Source: Leifsonia psychrotolerans (lineage in GTDB: Bacteria > Actinomycetota > Actinomycetes > Actinomycetales > Microbacteriaceae). From it: a stretch of 64,000 bases of DNA. This document shows, one piece after another, positions 7,913-16,468 of this stretch. Within the stretch, counting starts at the first letter, position 1, and each line of letters opens with the position of its first letter. The DNA is taken from assembly GCF_013410665.1 (NCBI RefSeq), contig NZ_JACCFM010000001.1, positions 3,348,001 to 3,412,000 on the forward strand, read 5' to 3'. The translations under genes and the position numbers were made by a program. The notes under the pieces are model-generated. The model was not told the origin of the DNA. It saw nothing but the letters and a program-made list of their open reading frames with translations, and made no database searches.

Positions 7913-9159
7913 CGCCCCACGCGGATGCCGTGGCCTCGGTTCACTCCGAGACGGCGATCGACCTGGTGCTGGCCGAGCTCGTCACGATTTCGAGTGTGAC
8001 TCCCCGAGACGAGGCGCCCTGCGCCGACCGGCCCGGTGAGCAGGCGCTCGCCGAGTACGTCGTCGACTGGTTGAGCGCGCGCGGGGTGACCGCGGCGTTG
8101 CAGGAGGCGCTGCCCGGTCGGCCCAACGTCGTCGCCTCTGTCGCCGGGGCGAGCGAGCGGGCCGTGCTGCTGGAAACGCATCTCGACACCGTCGAGGTCG
8201 ACGGAATGACGCAGCCGTTTCTGCCCCGCGTGGCGAACGATCGGCTGTACGGCCGCGGTTCCGCAGACGCGAAGGCCTCGCTCGCCGCATTCATGGTCGC
8301 CCTCGCCCGGCTGGCCGCTTCATCGTGCCCCCCGCCCGTGACCGTCGTGCTCGCCGCCGTCGCCGACGAGGAGCACGCCTACCGTGGTGTTCTGGCCTTT
8401 CTCGCGGCCGCGGGCGACACCGATTTTGTCGGGGCCATCGTCGGCGAACCCACGAGCTTGGTTCCCGGCATCGCGCACACCGGCTGCGTGCGAGCGACCG
8501 TGCGCATCAGCGGGGTCTCCGGCCACAGTTCACGCCCAGCTGACGCGATGAACGCGATCGGTCTCGCGGCGACCGTGGTGCAGCGCATTGAATCGGTGCA
8601 GCCGCTGGCCCCGCGGCATCCGCTGCTGGGAACGGGCAGCAGAACCGTCACCCGCATCGCGTCCGGTGAGGGGCCCAACGTGGTGCCCGGCAGCTGTGAA
8701 CTCGACGTGGATCGCAGAACCGTGCCCGGGGAAGAGCCCGAGACCGTGCTCGATGAGCTGCGCGCGGAGCTCGATCGCGAGCTTCCTGGCCGTGTCACAA
8801 TCGACCCACCGTTCACCGTTGACTATTCCCTCGACACCCCACTGGATGCCACAATCGTGACGGCCCTTCGGAGCGCCCTGCGCACCGCCGGTCTCGCCGC
8901 GGAGCCGAGCGGCATGCCCTTCGGCACGGATGCGAGCAAGATAGCCCGCGTCGGCATTCCCGCCGTCGTCTTCGGCCCCGGAGACATCGCCGATGCGCAC
9001 ACGATCGACGAGTCCGTCGATCTCGGCGAGGTGCGACTGGCCGTCGACCTGGTGCTGGCCACCATCGCCGCACTCGCCCCCGGTGCCGACAATGACAGCA
9101 CGGCGCACGACAGCACGGCGCACGACGGCACAGCTCACGAGAACAACGAGGAATCATGA
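7909..9159 (+). CDS. M20 family metallo-amidohydrolase/deacylase (ArgE/DapE type)
   Basis: 416 residues with di-zinc ligands in the M20 pattern: H91 in ETHLDTVEVDG, D120 in GRGSADAKA, the E154-E155 pair in VADEEHAYRG, and H364 in DIADAHTIDES. A lid/dimerisation domain occupies about 180-290. Family members remove an N-acyl group (acetyl, succinyl) from an amino acid or cleave a dipeptide. The ATGA overlap with the permease gene and the GTCATG overlap with the PLP enzyme gene suggest it acts just after import, releasing the free amine for the PLP enzyme. The tail after about residue 395 is a short Asp/Thr/His/Ala repeat (SxAHD-like units) of low complexity. Substrate is inferred from context only. 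Confidence 0.87.
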   Translation: MTPHADAVASVHSETAIDLVLAELVTISSVTPRDEAPCADRPGEQALAEYVVDWLSARGVTAALQEALPGRPNVVASVAGASERAVLLETHLDTVEVDGMTQPFLPRVANDRLYGRGSADAKASLAAFMVALARLAASSCPPPVTVVLAAVADEEHAYRGVLAFLAAAGDTDFVGAIVGEPTSLVPGIAHTGCVRATVRISGVSGHSSRPADAMNAIGLAATVVQRIESVQPLAPRHPLLGTGSRTVTRIASGEGPNVVPGSCELDVDRRTVPGEEPETVLDELRAELDRELPGRVTIDPPFTVDYSLDTPLDATIVTALRSALRTAGLAAEPSGMPFGTDASKIARVGIPAVVFGPGDIADAHTIDESVDLGEVRLAVDLVLATIAALAPGADNDSTAHDSTAHDGTAHENNEES

Positions 9160-10403
9160 CCAGCACCCCGCACATCGACTGGCACGAGAAGGCCATCTGG
9201 CCCGGTCTCACCGAAGAAACGGTCGACGACTATCTGGCCGCCGGGCATTCGCTGTTCGACGGCAGCCTCACCTGGCCCGCCATGATCGTGCGTGAGGCGG
9301 CGCTCGCCGCCAATGTCGAGACCCTCGCGGCGTTCTGCCGTCGGCACGGCCTCGACTTCGCGCCGCACGGCAAGACCAGCATGGCGCCCGCACTCTTCCA
9401 CCGGCAGCTCGACGCGGGGGCCTGGGGTATCACTCTGGCGACGGCGCAGCAGGTGCGGGTCGCCTGGGGACACGGCGTGACGCGGGTGTTGCTCGCCAAC
9501 GAGATCCTCGACCCGGTCGCCCTCGACGCGATTGCCCAGCTGCTCATCGAAGACTCGTCTCGAGAATTTCTCTGCCTGGTCGACTCCGCTGAGGGTGTGC
9601 GCGTCATCGCGGAAGCCGGCGCGCGGCACCCTCTGCTTGCCGACGGCCTCTCGGTGCTCGTCGACCTCGGCTGGACCGGGGGACGCACCGGCGTACGTGG
9701 CGCCGACGCAGCGCTCGCGCTGGCCCACGTCGTGGCCGCGACCCCCGAGATCCGTTTGGCCGGCGTCTCGAGTTATGAAGGCGGCTTGAAGACCACGGAT
9801 GCCGTGCGCGGCTACTTCACCGAGGTGCGCGCCGTCGTCGACGGAATCGCCCGGGCCGGGCTGGTGAGCGGGCGCATGGTCGTGACAGCCGGCGGCAGCG
9901 CCTACTTCGACCTCGTCGCCTCGGAGCTCGCGGGCTCGTGGGCGACGGAACACGGGCTGCAGCTGATTCTGCGCAGCGGCGCGTATGCCAGCCATGACGA
10001 CGGCGTCTACGTGGGCAAGACCGGATTCAACCGCATTCCCGAGGAGGGCCACCTCGAGGCCGCACTCGAGATCTGGGCGCAGGTGATTTCGGCCCCAGAA
10101 CCCGGGCTGGCGATCGTGGGGATGGGCAAACGTGATGCGCCCTACGACGAGGGGATGCCGATCCCGCTCGCGCTGCGCCGCGCGGGTTCGACCGAGCTTG
10201 AGCCGATTCGGGGCCGCGCCGAGGTTCCGGGAATGGACGATCAGCACGGCTACCTGCGCCTGAACTCGGGCCTCGAGCTGCGCCCTGGCGACCTCGTCTG
10301 CTTCGGTATTTCGCATCCGTGTACGGCGTTCGATAAGTGGCGCGTCGTGCCCGTGCTGGATGCAGACGACCGCATCGTCGACCTGTTCACCTGCTACTTT
10401 TAG
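9156..10403 (+). CDS. Fold-type III PLP enzyme, D-serine dehydratase / D-threonine aldolase-like
   Basis: 415 residues with an N-terminal alanine-racemase-like barrel. The PLP lysine is K73 in FAPHGKTSMAPAL. The C-terminal D-serine-dehydratase-like beta domain carries H387-P-C389 in CFGISHPCTAFDKW, the His-x-Cys pair that binds zinc in eukaryotic D-serine dehydratase. Such enzymes eliminate water and ammonia from, or retro-aldol cleave, beta-hydroxy-D-amino acids. D-glucosaminate-type acids are exactly that: 2-amino, 3-hydroxy. Elimination would give KDG, the substrate of the kinase encoded in the same operon. D-threonine or D-serine catabolism is an alternative. The start codon overlaps the M20 stop. 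Confidence 0.87.
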   Translation: MTSTPHIDWHEKAIWPGLTEETVDDYLAAGHSLFDGSLTWPAMIVREAALAANVETLAAFCRRHGLDFAPHGKTSMAPALFHRQLDAGAWGITLATAQQVRVAWGHGVTRVLLANEILDPVALDAIAQLLIEDSSREFLCLVDSAEGVRVIAEAGARHPLLADGLSVLVDLGWTGGRTGVRGADAALALAHVVAATPEIRLAGVSSYEGGLKTTDAVRGYFTEVRAVVDGIARAGLVSGRMVVTAGGSAYFDLVASELAGSWATEHGLQLILRSGAYASHDDGVYVGKTGFNRIPEEGHLEAALEIWAQVISAPEPGLAIVGMGKRDAPYDEGMPIPLALRRAGSTELEPIRGRAEVPGMDDQHGYLRLNSGLELRPGDLVCFGISHPCTAFDKWRVVPVLDADDRIVDLFTCYF

Positions 10404-10410
10404 GAACCCC

Positions 10411-11691
10411 ATGAGCGCACTTTTTGCTTCTGTCGAAGATCTTCTGGGTGAGGGCGTCGACACTGTCGCGCGTCGTGCCGCCGAGTGGGGCTGCACCGAG
10501 CTGGCCGTCTCGTTCGCCTATCACGCGGCGCGGGACGTCACTCCGCATGGCCCGCGCCGGGTGACGGTGCGGCGCGACGGCGTGAGCTTTGTGCCCGCCG
10601 CCGACGCGTTCACCGGCAGTGGCTTGGTGCCGGCCGTGCTGCAGCACGATGCCGACTTCGGACCCGCGACGCTCGGCGGTGCGGCGGCGCACGGGGTCGG
10701 CGTCGTGGGGTGGGCCGTGTTCCTGCACAACGAGGAGCTCGGGCTGCGGCATCCGGAGACCACCCAGCTCAGCTGTTTCGGCGACCGGGCGGCCCCGGCC
10801 GATCTCTGCCCCGCCAACCCCCGCGTGCGCGAGTACTGCGTCGAATTGGCGCTCGCCGTGGCCGGTCTCGGAGTGAGGGAAGTGATCGCTGAATCGTTGC
10901 ATTTCGGCGCCTTCGGCCACGGCTATCACCATGAGCGCGACTTCGTCGGGTTGGGAGCGCTCGAGCAGTTTTTGCTCGGGCTGTGCTTTTGCGGCTACTG
11001 CGTCAAGGCGGCGACGGATGTCGGGGTCGACGTCTCCGCAGCACGCACGAGTGCCGTTCGATTGGTTGAGCGCCCGTTCGACGGCATCGAGGCGCGGCTC
11101 GGCGACACCGCACTGACGCCACAGCTGCTCGCTGAAGCGGGCGGAATCGAACTGCACAACTTTGCGCTCGCGCGGTCGGCCACGGTGACCAGCCTGGTCG
11201 CGGAGGTGGCCGCAGCACTCGCTGCGCGCGGCGTACGGTTGACCTTTCTCGACCTGATGGGTGCGATGCAGGGCTACGGCGACGGGCTGCCGGGCCCAGC
11301 GTCGGGGCTCGACGAGGGGTGGCAACTCGGTATCGACATTCCTGCCATTGCCGCGCACTCCGGGGTGGGGATTCTCGCCTACGCGCAGGACGCCGAGCGG
11401 GTGGCGGACGAGACGGCCCGGTATCGAGCGGTGCTCGATACGGCAGACGATGCGGAAGACGAGGTGTCAGCCGAGGCGACGGGCGATGCGGCAGACGACG
11501 CACGGATGCTGCGGGTGCTGTTGCGGCCGGGCAACCCGGACTGTTCTGACGAGGCCAACCTGGCGGCGAAGGCGGCGGTGGCACAGGCTGCCGGAGCCGA
11601 TTCGGTTGACTTCTACCACTACGGGTTATTGCCGTTTCGGGTGCTCGACCGAGTGCGGGGCGCGCTGGTGGGGCGGCGACGGTCCGCATGA
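10411..11691 (+). CDS. Unrecognised TIM-barrel-like protein with a CFCGYC motif
   Basis: 426 residues, ATG chosen 7 bp after the upstream stop. I cannot assign it to a named family. The sequence alternates strands and helices like a (beta/alpha)8 barrel. It has a LGVREVIAESLHFGAFGHGY stretch (about 153-172) and further histidines, then C192-F-C194-G-Y-C197, a possible metal or disulfide site. An acidic DxLMGAMQGYGDGLPGP segment follows at about 280. Similar 'CFCxxC' patterns occur in unclassified glycoside-hydrolase-like barrels, so hydrolysis of a sugar derivative is one guess. No signal peptide is seen, so it should be cytoplasmic. The GC-rich 3' end overlaps the MBL gene (ATGA). About residues 345-375 are an acidic low-complexity loop. 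Confidence 0.75.
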   Translation: MSALFASVEDLLGEGVDTVARRAAEWGCTELAVSFAYHAARDVTPHGPRRVTVRRDGVSFVPAADAFTGSGLVPAVLQHDADFGPATLGGAAAHGVGVVGWAVFLHNEELGLRHPETTQLSCFGDRAAPADLCPANPRVREYCVELALAVAGLGVREVIAESLHFGAFGHGYHHERDFVGLGALEQFLLGLCFCGYCVKAATDVGVDVSAARTSAVRLVERPFDGIEARLGDTALTPQLLAEAGGIELHNFALARSATVTSLVAEVAAALAARGVRLTFLDLMGAMQGYGDGLPGPASGLDEGWQLGIDIPAIAAHSGVGILAYAQDAERVADETARYRAVLDTADDAEDEVSAEATGDAADDARMLRVLLRPGNPDCSDEANLAAKAAVAQAAGADSVDFYHYGLLPFRVLDRVRGALVGRRRSA

Positions 11692-12467
11692 GCGCGATCA
11701 CGCTGCGTCCCGGGGTGCATCTGGTGGGCAGCGGCGCGGCGGGTTTCGACCTGAGCGATGCGCTTGACTGCCATGTCTATCTCATCGAAGGCACCACGGG
11801 CTGGGCCGTCATCGACGCGGGCAGCGGCAACGATTCGGCGCGCATCGTCGCGAGCATCCGCTCGGTTGCTGCCGCGCGGGGGCTCGACCTGACTCAGCCG
11901 GGAACGCTGCTGCTCACGCACGGCCATGCCGACCATTCGGGGGGCACGGCCGACCTGCTCGCCGCCTTTCCCACCCTGACGGCCTACGCGGGCGCTGCCG
12001 CGGCCGAGTGGGTGTCGCGTGGCGATCTGCAGGGCATCAGCCTCGACCGGGGCAAGGCCAGCGGCGCGTACCCCGCGGACTACGCGTACGGCGGTGCTGC
12101 CCCGGTACTGCCGCTTGCAGGGGGCGAAACGAGGGGGTTCGGGGGGCGCAGCATCCGTGTCATTGCCGCACCGGGCCACGCGCGCGGACACCTCTGTTTT
12201 CTGCTGCAGGATAATGCGCCCGGTCCGGGCTCGGCACGGATTCTGTTCTCGGGCGATTGCGTCTTCACTCGCGGGCGAATCTCACTGCAGAATCTGCACG
12301 ACGTTGACATTCCCGCCTACGCGAACACGCTCGCGGTGCTCGACGGGCTGAACATCGATGCGCTTCTGCCCGGCCACTATTCCGTGTCGCTGTCGAATGC
12401 CGCACGTCATATTCGCATCGCGCACGACGCATTTCAGGCCGGATCGGTGCCGCCGAACGCACCCTGA
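11688..12467 (+). CDS. MBL-fold metallo-hydrolase
   Basis: 259 residues with the metallo-beta-lactamase metal motif LLTHGHADHSGG (H78, H80, D82, H83), then APGHARGHLCFLL, the bridging Asp in FSGDCVF, and the final His in LLPGHYSVSL. This is a glyoxalase II-like di-metal hydrolase, possibly a lactonase or thioesterase. As the last gene of the operon it could open a sugar lactone before deacylation; that is inference. It ends 14 bp before the convergent kynU. Confidence 0.88.
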   Translation: MSAITLRPGVHLVGSGAAGFDLSDALDCHVYLIEGTTGWAVIDAGSGNDSARIVASIRSVAAARGLDLTQPGTLLLTHGHADHSGGTADLLAAFPTLTAYAGAAAAEWVSRGDLQGISLDRGKASGAYPADYAYGGAAPVLPLAGGETRGFGGRSIRVIAAPGHARGHLCFLLQDNAPGPGSARILFSGDCVFTRGRISLQNLHDVDIPAYANTLAVLDGLNIDALLPGHYSVSLSNAARHIRIAHDAFQAGSVPPNAP

Positions 12468-12481
12468 CGCTGGTCTCGCGA

Positions 12482-13876
12482 TCACTGCTGTGGCGCGAGG
12501 CCCGACTGCTTCAGCAGGATGCCGCGCAGTGTCTCGCGCACGGCACGCATGCCCTCGTAGGTTTCAACGAAGCTGGTCGACAGAGGGGAGAGGCCGATGC
12601 GCAGGCCTTCCGGCGCGCGAAAGTCGGGAATCACATTCTGCTGCCAGAGCAGAGCCGTGACCTCGCGCATCGCCGGATGGTTGAGTGTGACATGTCCGCC
12701 GCGACGGCCGGCCTCACGGGGCGACGCGACGGTGACGCCCCACGGCGCCAGCCATTCGTCGGCGAGTGCGATCGTGAAGTCGGTCAACGCGACCGATTTT
12801 GCCCTGATCCGATCGATGCCGGCCTCAGCGATCATGCCGATGGTGTCCTGCATGGCCAACATTCCGAGGATCGCAGGGGTGCCGCTCATGAACCGACGGA
12901 TGCCCGTGGCCGGCTGGTACCCCGGGCCCATCAGAAAGATGTCGGTGGTGCCCATCCAGCCCTGAATAGGCTGGGCGAGCCGTTCCTGCAGGTCGGCACG
13001 AACGTAGCCGAACGCGGGGGATCCCGGGCCGCCGTTCAGATACTTGTAGGTGCAGCCGGCGGCGAGGTCGACACCGGCGGCGTCGAGCTCGACGGGCACC
13101 GAACCGACCGAGTGGGAGAGATCCCAGAGCACGAGTGCGCCGGCGTCGTGGGCGATGCGGGTGATCGCGGCCAGGTCGGCCACGAAACCCGACCGGTAGG
13201 CGACGTGGCTGAGCAGCAGAAGCGCGGTGTTCTCGTCGACGGCGTGGGCGACCTGCTCCGCAGTGACGCCGGCGGTGGTGTCGGCTTCGATCCAGCGCAG
13301 GGTCAGCCCACGCTCGGCGGCGATGCCCTCGAGAATGTAGCGGTCGGTCGGAAAGTTGTCGGTGTCGAGCACGAGGGTGGTGCGGCCGGGCTGCGCGTCG
13401 ACCGCGGCGCGCGCCAGTTTGTACAGCACGACGGTCGTCGAGTCACCGATGAACGTCTGGCCGGCTGCGGCGCCGAGTGCGGCGGCGGCCAGGTCGTCGC
13501 CGATCGTCAGGGGGAGCTCCATCCACTGCTCATCCCAGCCGCGGATGAGTCGTGCGCCCCAGGTATGTTCGATGAAATCGGCGATGCGTGTGGCGCTGGC
13601 GCGGGTGGGTCGACCGAGGGAATTGCCATCGAGATAGACGACGGAGGCGGCAGTGGCCGGTGCCGTGCCCGTGCCCGTGACGGTGTCGGTATCGGGGTCT
13701 GCGTCGGCAGCGGTGCTGTCGTTTCGCGTCGGCACGTCATCGAGGCCGAGGAAGCGGCTCCGGTAGTGGGCGAGGCCGTCGATCCGATCCATGCGTCGGG
13801 CAAAATCCAGGTGCGGGTCCCGGTGCGGTGCTTCGGAAGCGGAAGTTGAGGGGGAGAGGGGACTGCCAGTGGTCAT
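12482..13876 (-). CDS. kynU: Kynureninase
   Basis: 464 residues, aspartate-aminotransferase fold. The PLP lysine is K278 in GCTYKYLNGGPGSP, the family signature. VLDTDNFPTDRYILEGIA and WDLSHSVGSVPVELD are also typical. It cleaves L-kynurenine to anthranilate and alanine. The ATG at 13876 overlaps the upstream amidohydrolase stop (ATGA), and so is preferred over an upstream in-frame start. A low-complexity Asp/Thr/Ala stretch (about residues 45-70) is an unusual insertion near the N terminus. It is the last gene of the kynA operon, and anthranilate can feed tryptophan recycling or further degradation. Confidence 0.95.
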   Translation of the reverse strand: MTTGSPLSPSTSASEAPHRDPHLDFARRMDRIDGLAHYRSRFLGLDDVPTRNDSTAADADPDTDTVTGTGTAPATAASVVYLDGNSLGRPTRASATRIADFIEHTWGARLIRGWDEQWMELPLTIGDDLAAAALGAAAGQTFIGDSTTVVLYKLARAAVDAQPGRTTLVLDTDNFPTDRYILEGIAAERGLTLRWIEADTTAGVTAEQVAHAVDENTALLLLSHVAYRSGFVADLAAITRIAHDAGALVLWDLSHSVGSVPVELDAAGVDLAAGCTYKYLNGGPGSPAFGYVRADLQERLAQPIQGWMGTTDIFLMGPGYQPATGIRRFMSGTPAILGMLAMQDTIGMIAEAGIDRIRAKSVALTDFTIALADEWLAPWGVTVASPREAGRRGGHVTLNHPAMREVTALLWQQNVIPDFRAPEGLRIGLSPLSTSFVETYEGMRAVRETLRGILLKQSGLAPQQ

Positions 13877-14787
13877 CGAAGTGCCTCCAGTTCGGCGGGG
13901 GTTACGGCGCGTGCGGTGCACAGCCAGTCGACAAATGCGCGGCGGTCGTGCGGCTGCGAACCGGGAATGAGCGTGACCGAACCTGTCTCGGCCACGGGCC
14001 TGGTCGAAACGCTCCCGTGTGCGTGGGCCAACCGGCCGGTGAGCGCGCGGAGCACATCATCGGCGGAGAAGCCGGCTGTCATCAGCGCCTCGATTTCACG
14101 GTGATTCAGGCCGACGGGCAGCGGGCCATTCCCCAGGTCGGTGCCGTACAGCACCCGGCCGCCCCGCGCGTGGAATCGGCGCACATTGTCGACAGCACGC
14201 TCGAATTCGGGGCCGTACTCACCCCAGCCATGAATGTCGAGGGTGCTGATCCAGGTGATTGAGCCGGCCATCGCCGCGAGTTCGACGTCGGAGAGGCGCT
14301 CGCTGAACGGGGCGTGGGCGAGCACGTCGACGCCGGCGGCGAACGCACGTGTCGCCTGGCCGCTGCCCTCGGTGTGGGCGACAACGGGTAGCCCGTGGGC
14401 GTGGGCGCGGGCGAGGATCGCGTCGAGCACGTCGGTGGACAAGACGGGACCGGCGAGTGAGTTCAGCGTGACTTTGATCACGGATGCGCCGGCCGCGACC
14501 TGCCGGTCGACGGCAGCGGCGGCATCCGTCGGCGTCGAAACCGCGCAGACGCTGCTCGGCGGAGTCCAGGACTGTCGGCTTGGGTAGCCGCCCGGGGCGG
14601 TGAGGAACTGGCCGGCACAGTCGATCTCAATGTCGATGTCGATGATGCGCTCAGGGCGGCCCGTGTCGGGGAGCCAGCCGCCGAGGTCGACGACTCGCGC
14701 AATGCCCGCAGACCTCAGCGCGGTGGCGTCGAACAACGCCAGATGCACATGGGCGTCTTGGAAGCCGGGCAGAACGGTATGGGTCAT
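13873..14787 (-). CDS. Short amidohydrolase-superfamily protein in the kynurenine formamidase position
   Basis: 304 residues. It starts almost at the first metal motif, LPGFQDAHVHL (HxH at about 13-15), so it lacks the N-terminal half of the beta-sandwich found in ~400-residue relatives. Then come a lysine in SVIKVTL, metal His in VVAHTEG and VLAHAPF, and the catalytic Asp in LYGTDLGNG. The start is fixed by ATGA overlap with kynA and the stop by ATGA overlap with kynU. The pathway needs N-formylkynurenine hydrolysis between those two enzymes, and no KynB-type cyclase-fold or alpha/beta-hydrolase formamidase is encoded here. I infer that this gene supplies the step, which would be a non-standard formamidase. 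It could instead be an imidazolonepropionase-like enzyme of another role. Confidence 0.8.
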   Translation of the reverse strand: MTHTVLPGFQDAHVHLALFDATALRSAGIARVVDLGGWLPDTGRPERIIDIDIEIDCAGQFLTAPGGYPSRQSWTPPSSVCAVSTPTDAAAAVDRQVAAGASVIKVTLNSLAGPVLSTDVLDAILARAHAHGLPVVAHTEGSGQATRAFAAGVDVLAHAPFSERLSDVELAAMAGSITWISTLDIHGWGEYGPEFERAVDNVRRFHARGGRVLYGTDLGNGPLPVGLNHREIEALMTAGFSADDVLRALTGRLAHAHGSVSTRPVAETGSVTLIPGSQPHDRRAFVDWLCTARAVTPAELEALR

Positions 14788-15638
14788 GAGCCGATTTCGG
14801 TGCGCACCGCAAAGAGTTCGGGGAAAAAGGTGAGTTCGAGGGCCTTCTGCAGAAATGCGGCGCCACTGGAGCCGCCCGTTCCCGTCTTCATGCCGATGAT
14901 GCGCTGCACGGTCTTCAGATGGCGAAAACGCCAGAGTTGAAAGTTGTCCTCGAGGTCGACCAACTCTTCACAGGCTTCGTAGGCGGCCCAATTGGCCGAG
15001 GCATCCTGATAAATCGAGACGAACGTCGGTACAAGCTCGGGGTGCAGCACCCAGGCCTCTGTGACGTCGCGCTGCACCACATCGATCGGAATCGGATAGC
15101 CGGCGCGATGCAGATAGCGCAGGAACTCGTCGTAAATGCTCGGCGCTTCATAGACGTCGGTGAGCAGAGCCAGGGCATCCGGATCGCTCTCAAACACACT
15201 CAACATGCGGCGGTTCTTGTTTCCGAGAGCGAACTCGACGGCGCGGTACTGGTACGACTGGAAGCCCGAGGAATTGCCGAGAAAACCGCGGAATTCGGCA
15301 TACTCCGACGGGGTGAGGGTGGCCAGCACCGACCACTGTTCGGTGAGTGTGCGCTGGATGTGCTTGACCCGCGCGATGCCCTTGAGTGCGGGGGCGAGCT
15401 GGTCGGCTCGCAGCGCAGCGCTGGCCGCGCGCAGCTCGTGAAGCATCAATTTGAGCCAGAGTTCTGACGTTTGATGCTGGATGATGAACAGGAGTTCGTC
15501 GTGGTGCGGGGGCGTGCTCACCGGGCGCTGGGCACGCAGCAGAGTGTCAAGATCGAGATACGAGCTGTAGCTCATTCGGTCTCGAAAATCTGTCACAATA
15601 TTCGGATCGAACTCGCGGGTGTTCTTCTCAACGGGCAC
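14784..15638 (-). CDS. kynA: Tryptophan 2,3-dioxygenase
   Basis: 284 residues, all-helical heme dioxygenase. DELLFIIQHQTSELWLKLML contains the substrate- and heme-pocket residues of the TDO family, followed by FQSYQYRAVEFALGNKN and LWRFRHLKTVQRIIGMKTG near the C terminus. It oxidises L-tryptophan to N-formylkynurenine. The GTG start follows GGAG at good spacing. It is the first gene of a leftward three-gene operon, and its promoter faces a TetR gene across 76 bp. Confidence 0.96.
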   Translation of the reverse strand: MPVEKNTREFDPNIVTDFRDRMSYSSYLDLDTLLRAQRPVSTPPHHDELLFIIQHQTSELWLKLMLHELRAASAALRADQLAPALKGIARVKHIQRTLTEQWSVLATLTPSEYAEFRGFLGNSSGFQSYQYRAVEFALGNKNRRMLSVFESDPDALALLTDVYEAPSIYDEFLRYLHRAGYPIPIDVVQRDVTEAWVLHPELVPTFVSIYQDASANWAAYEACEELVDLEDNFQLWRFRHLKTVQRIIGMKTGTGGSSGAAFLQKALELTFFPELFAVRTEIGS

Positions 15639-15661
15639 GGCAACTCCGTTCGGGCGTTATC

Positions 15662-15681
15662 GGAGGAGGCAACTCTCCTCC
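15662..15681. promoter_or_regulatory. Inverted repeat in the kynA/tetR divergent promoter
   Basis: GGAGGAG and CTCCTCC form perfect 7-bp arms around a 6-bp centre (GCAACT). The 20-bp element sits in the 76-bp gap between kynA and the TetR gene. The size and place suit a TetR operator that controls both. Function is inferred. Confidence 0.5.
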
Positions 15682-15714
15682 CCCCAGTTTGGCAGGAGTC
15701 CTAGACTTGAGGTT

Positions 15715-16416
15715 ATGACAACTTCTGCGCGCGCCACCGAGGATTCGGCGTTGCCCCGTCGACGGGACGCCCGGCAGAATCGCGAGCGGCTCATCGTCGA
15801 GGCTCGTGCGATGATCGCCGAAAACGGTGTGGATGCGTCGCTCGAAGAGATCGCCCGTCGCGCCGGGGTCGGTGTAGCCACGCTGTATCGCAACTTTCCC
15901 AGCCGTGACGACCTGGTGAAGACGCTGTATGAGGTCGCGCTCGACGAATTGGCGACGGTCCGTGCCGAGATCGCCGCCGCGCCGACCGCCTGGGACGGCG
16001 TCGTCGTCTATGCCGAAAGGGTTGCGGAGTGGCTTGTGGCCGACCCGTCGCTGCCGCCGATTCTGCGTCGGATCGCCGTGATCGACCCGAACTATCGGCC
16101 ACCGGGAACCTTTGAGAACTTCATCAACTCGCTCGTCGCCCAGGCGAAGCGTGACGGCGATCTGCGCGGCGACGTCACTGCCGTTGACGTGGCCATGCTG
16201 GTGACGATCGTCGGCTCGCTCGGCACCCTGGGCACACCGTACGGTGGCCAGTGGCGACGGCAACTCTCGATCGTGCTTGATGGTCTGCGGGTTGCCGGCG
16301 GCGAACGCCCGAAGCTGCCCGGTCGGCCACTGAACATCAACGAGTTCCAGGCGTCGGTACACGGACTGAGCCGGGCCGCGAAGCGACGGGCCTCGCGCAC
16401 CGGCGGCGCACAGTAG
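15715..16416 (+). CDS. TetR family transcriptional regulator
   Basis: 233 residues. The N-terminal HTH (about 15-65) reads ARAMIAENGVDASLEEIARR then AGVGVATLYRNFPSRDDLV, a textbook TetR DNA-binding domain. The C-terminal ligand domain resembles the SbtR-like group. ATG at 15715 is preferred; an in-frame ATG at 15619 would run through the kynA start. Divergence from kynA suggests control of tryptophan catabolism, perhaps responding to a kynurenine intermediate. The C-terminal RAAKRRASRTGG tail is basic. Confidence 0.9.
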   Translation: MTTSARATEDSALPRRRDARQNRERLIVEARAMIAENGVDASLEEIARRAGVGVATLYRNFPSRDDLVKTLYEVALDELATVRAEIAAAPTAWDGVVVYAERVAEWLVADPSLPPILRRIAVIDPNYRPPGTFENFINSLVAQAKRDGDLRGDVTAVDVAMLVTIVGSLGTLGTPYGGQWRRQLSIVLDGLRVAGGERPKLPGRPLNINEFQASVHGLSRAAKRRASRTGGAQ

Positions 16417-16468
16417 ATCCGCACTGCGACGAGTGTCACCCCTCGCGGAACCTTCGTAGGCTGGGGTC

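Noticed and set aside
12677..13849. 390-residue plus-strand frame
   Set aside because: Antisense to kynU, with no domain or ribosome site.
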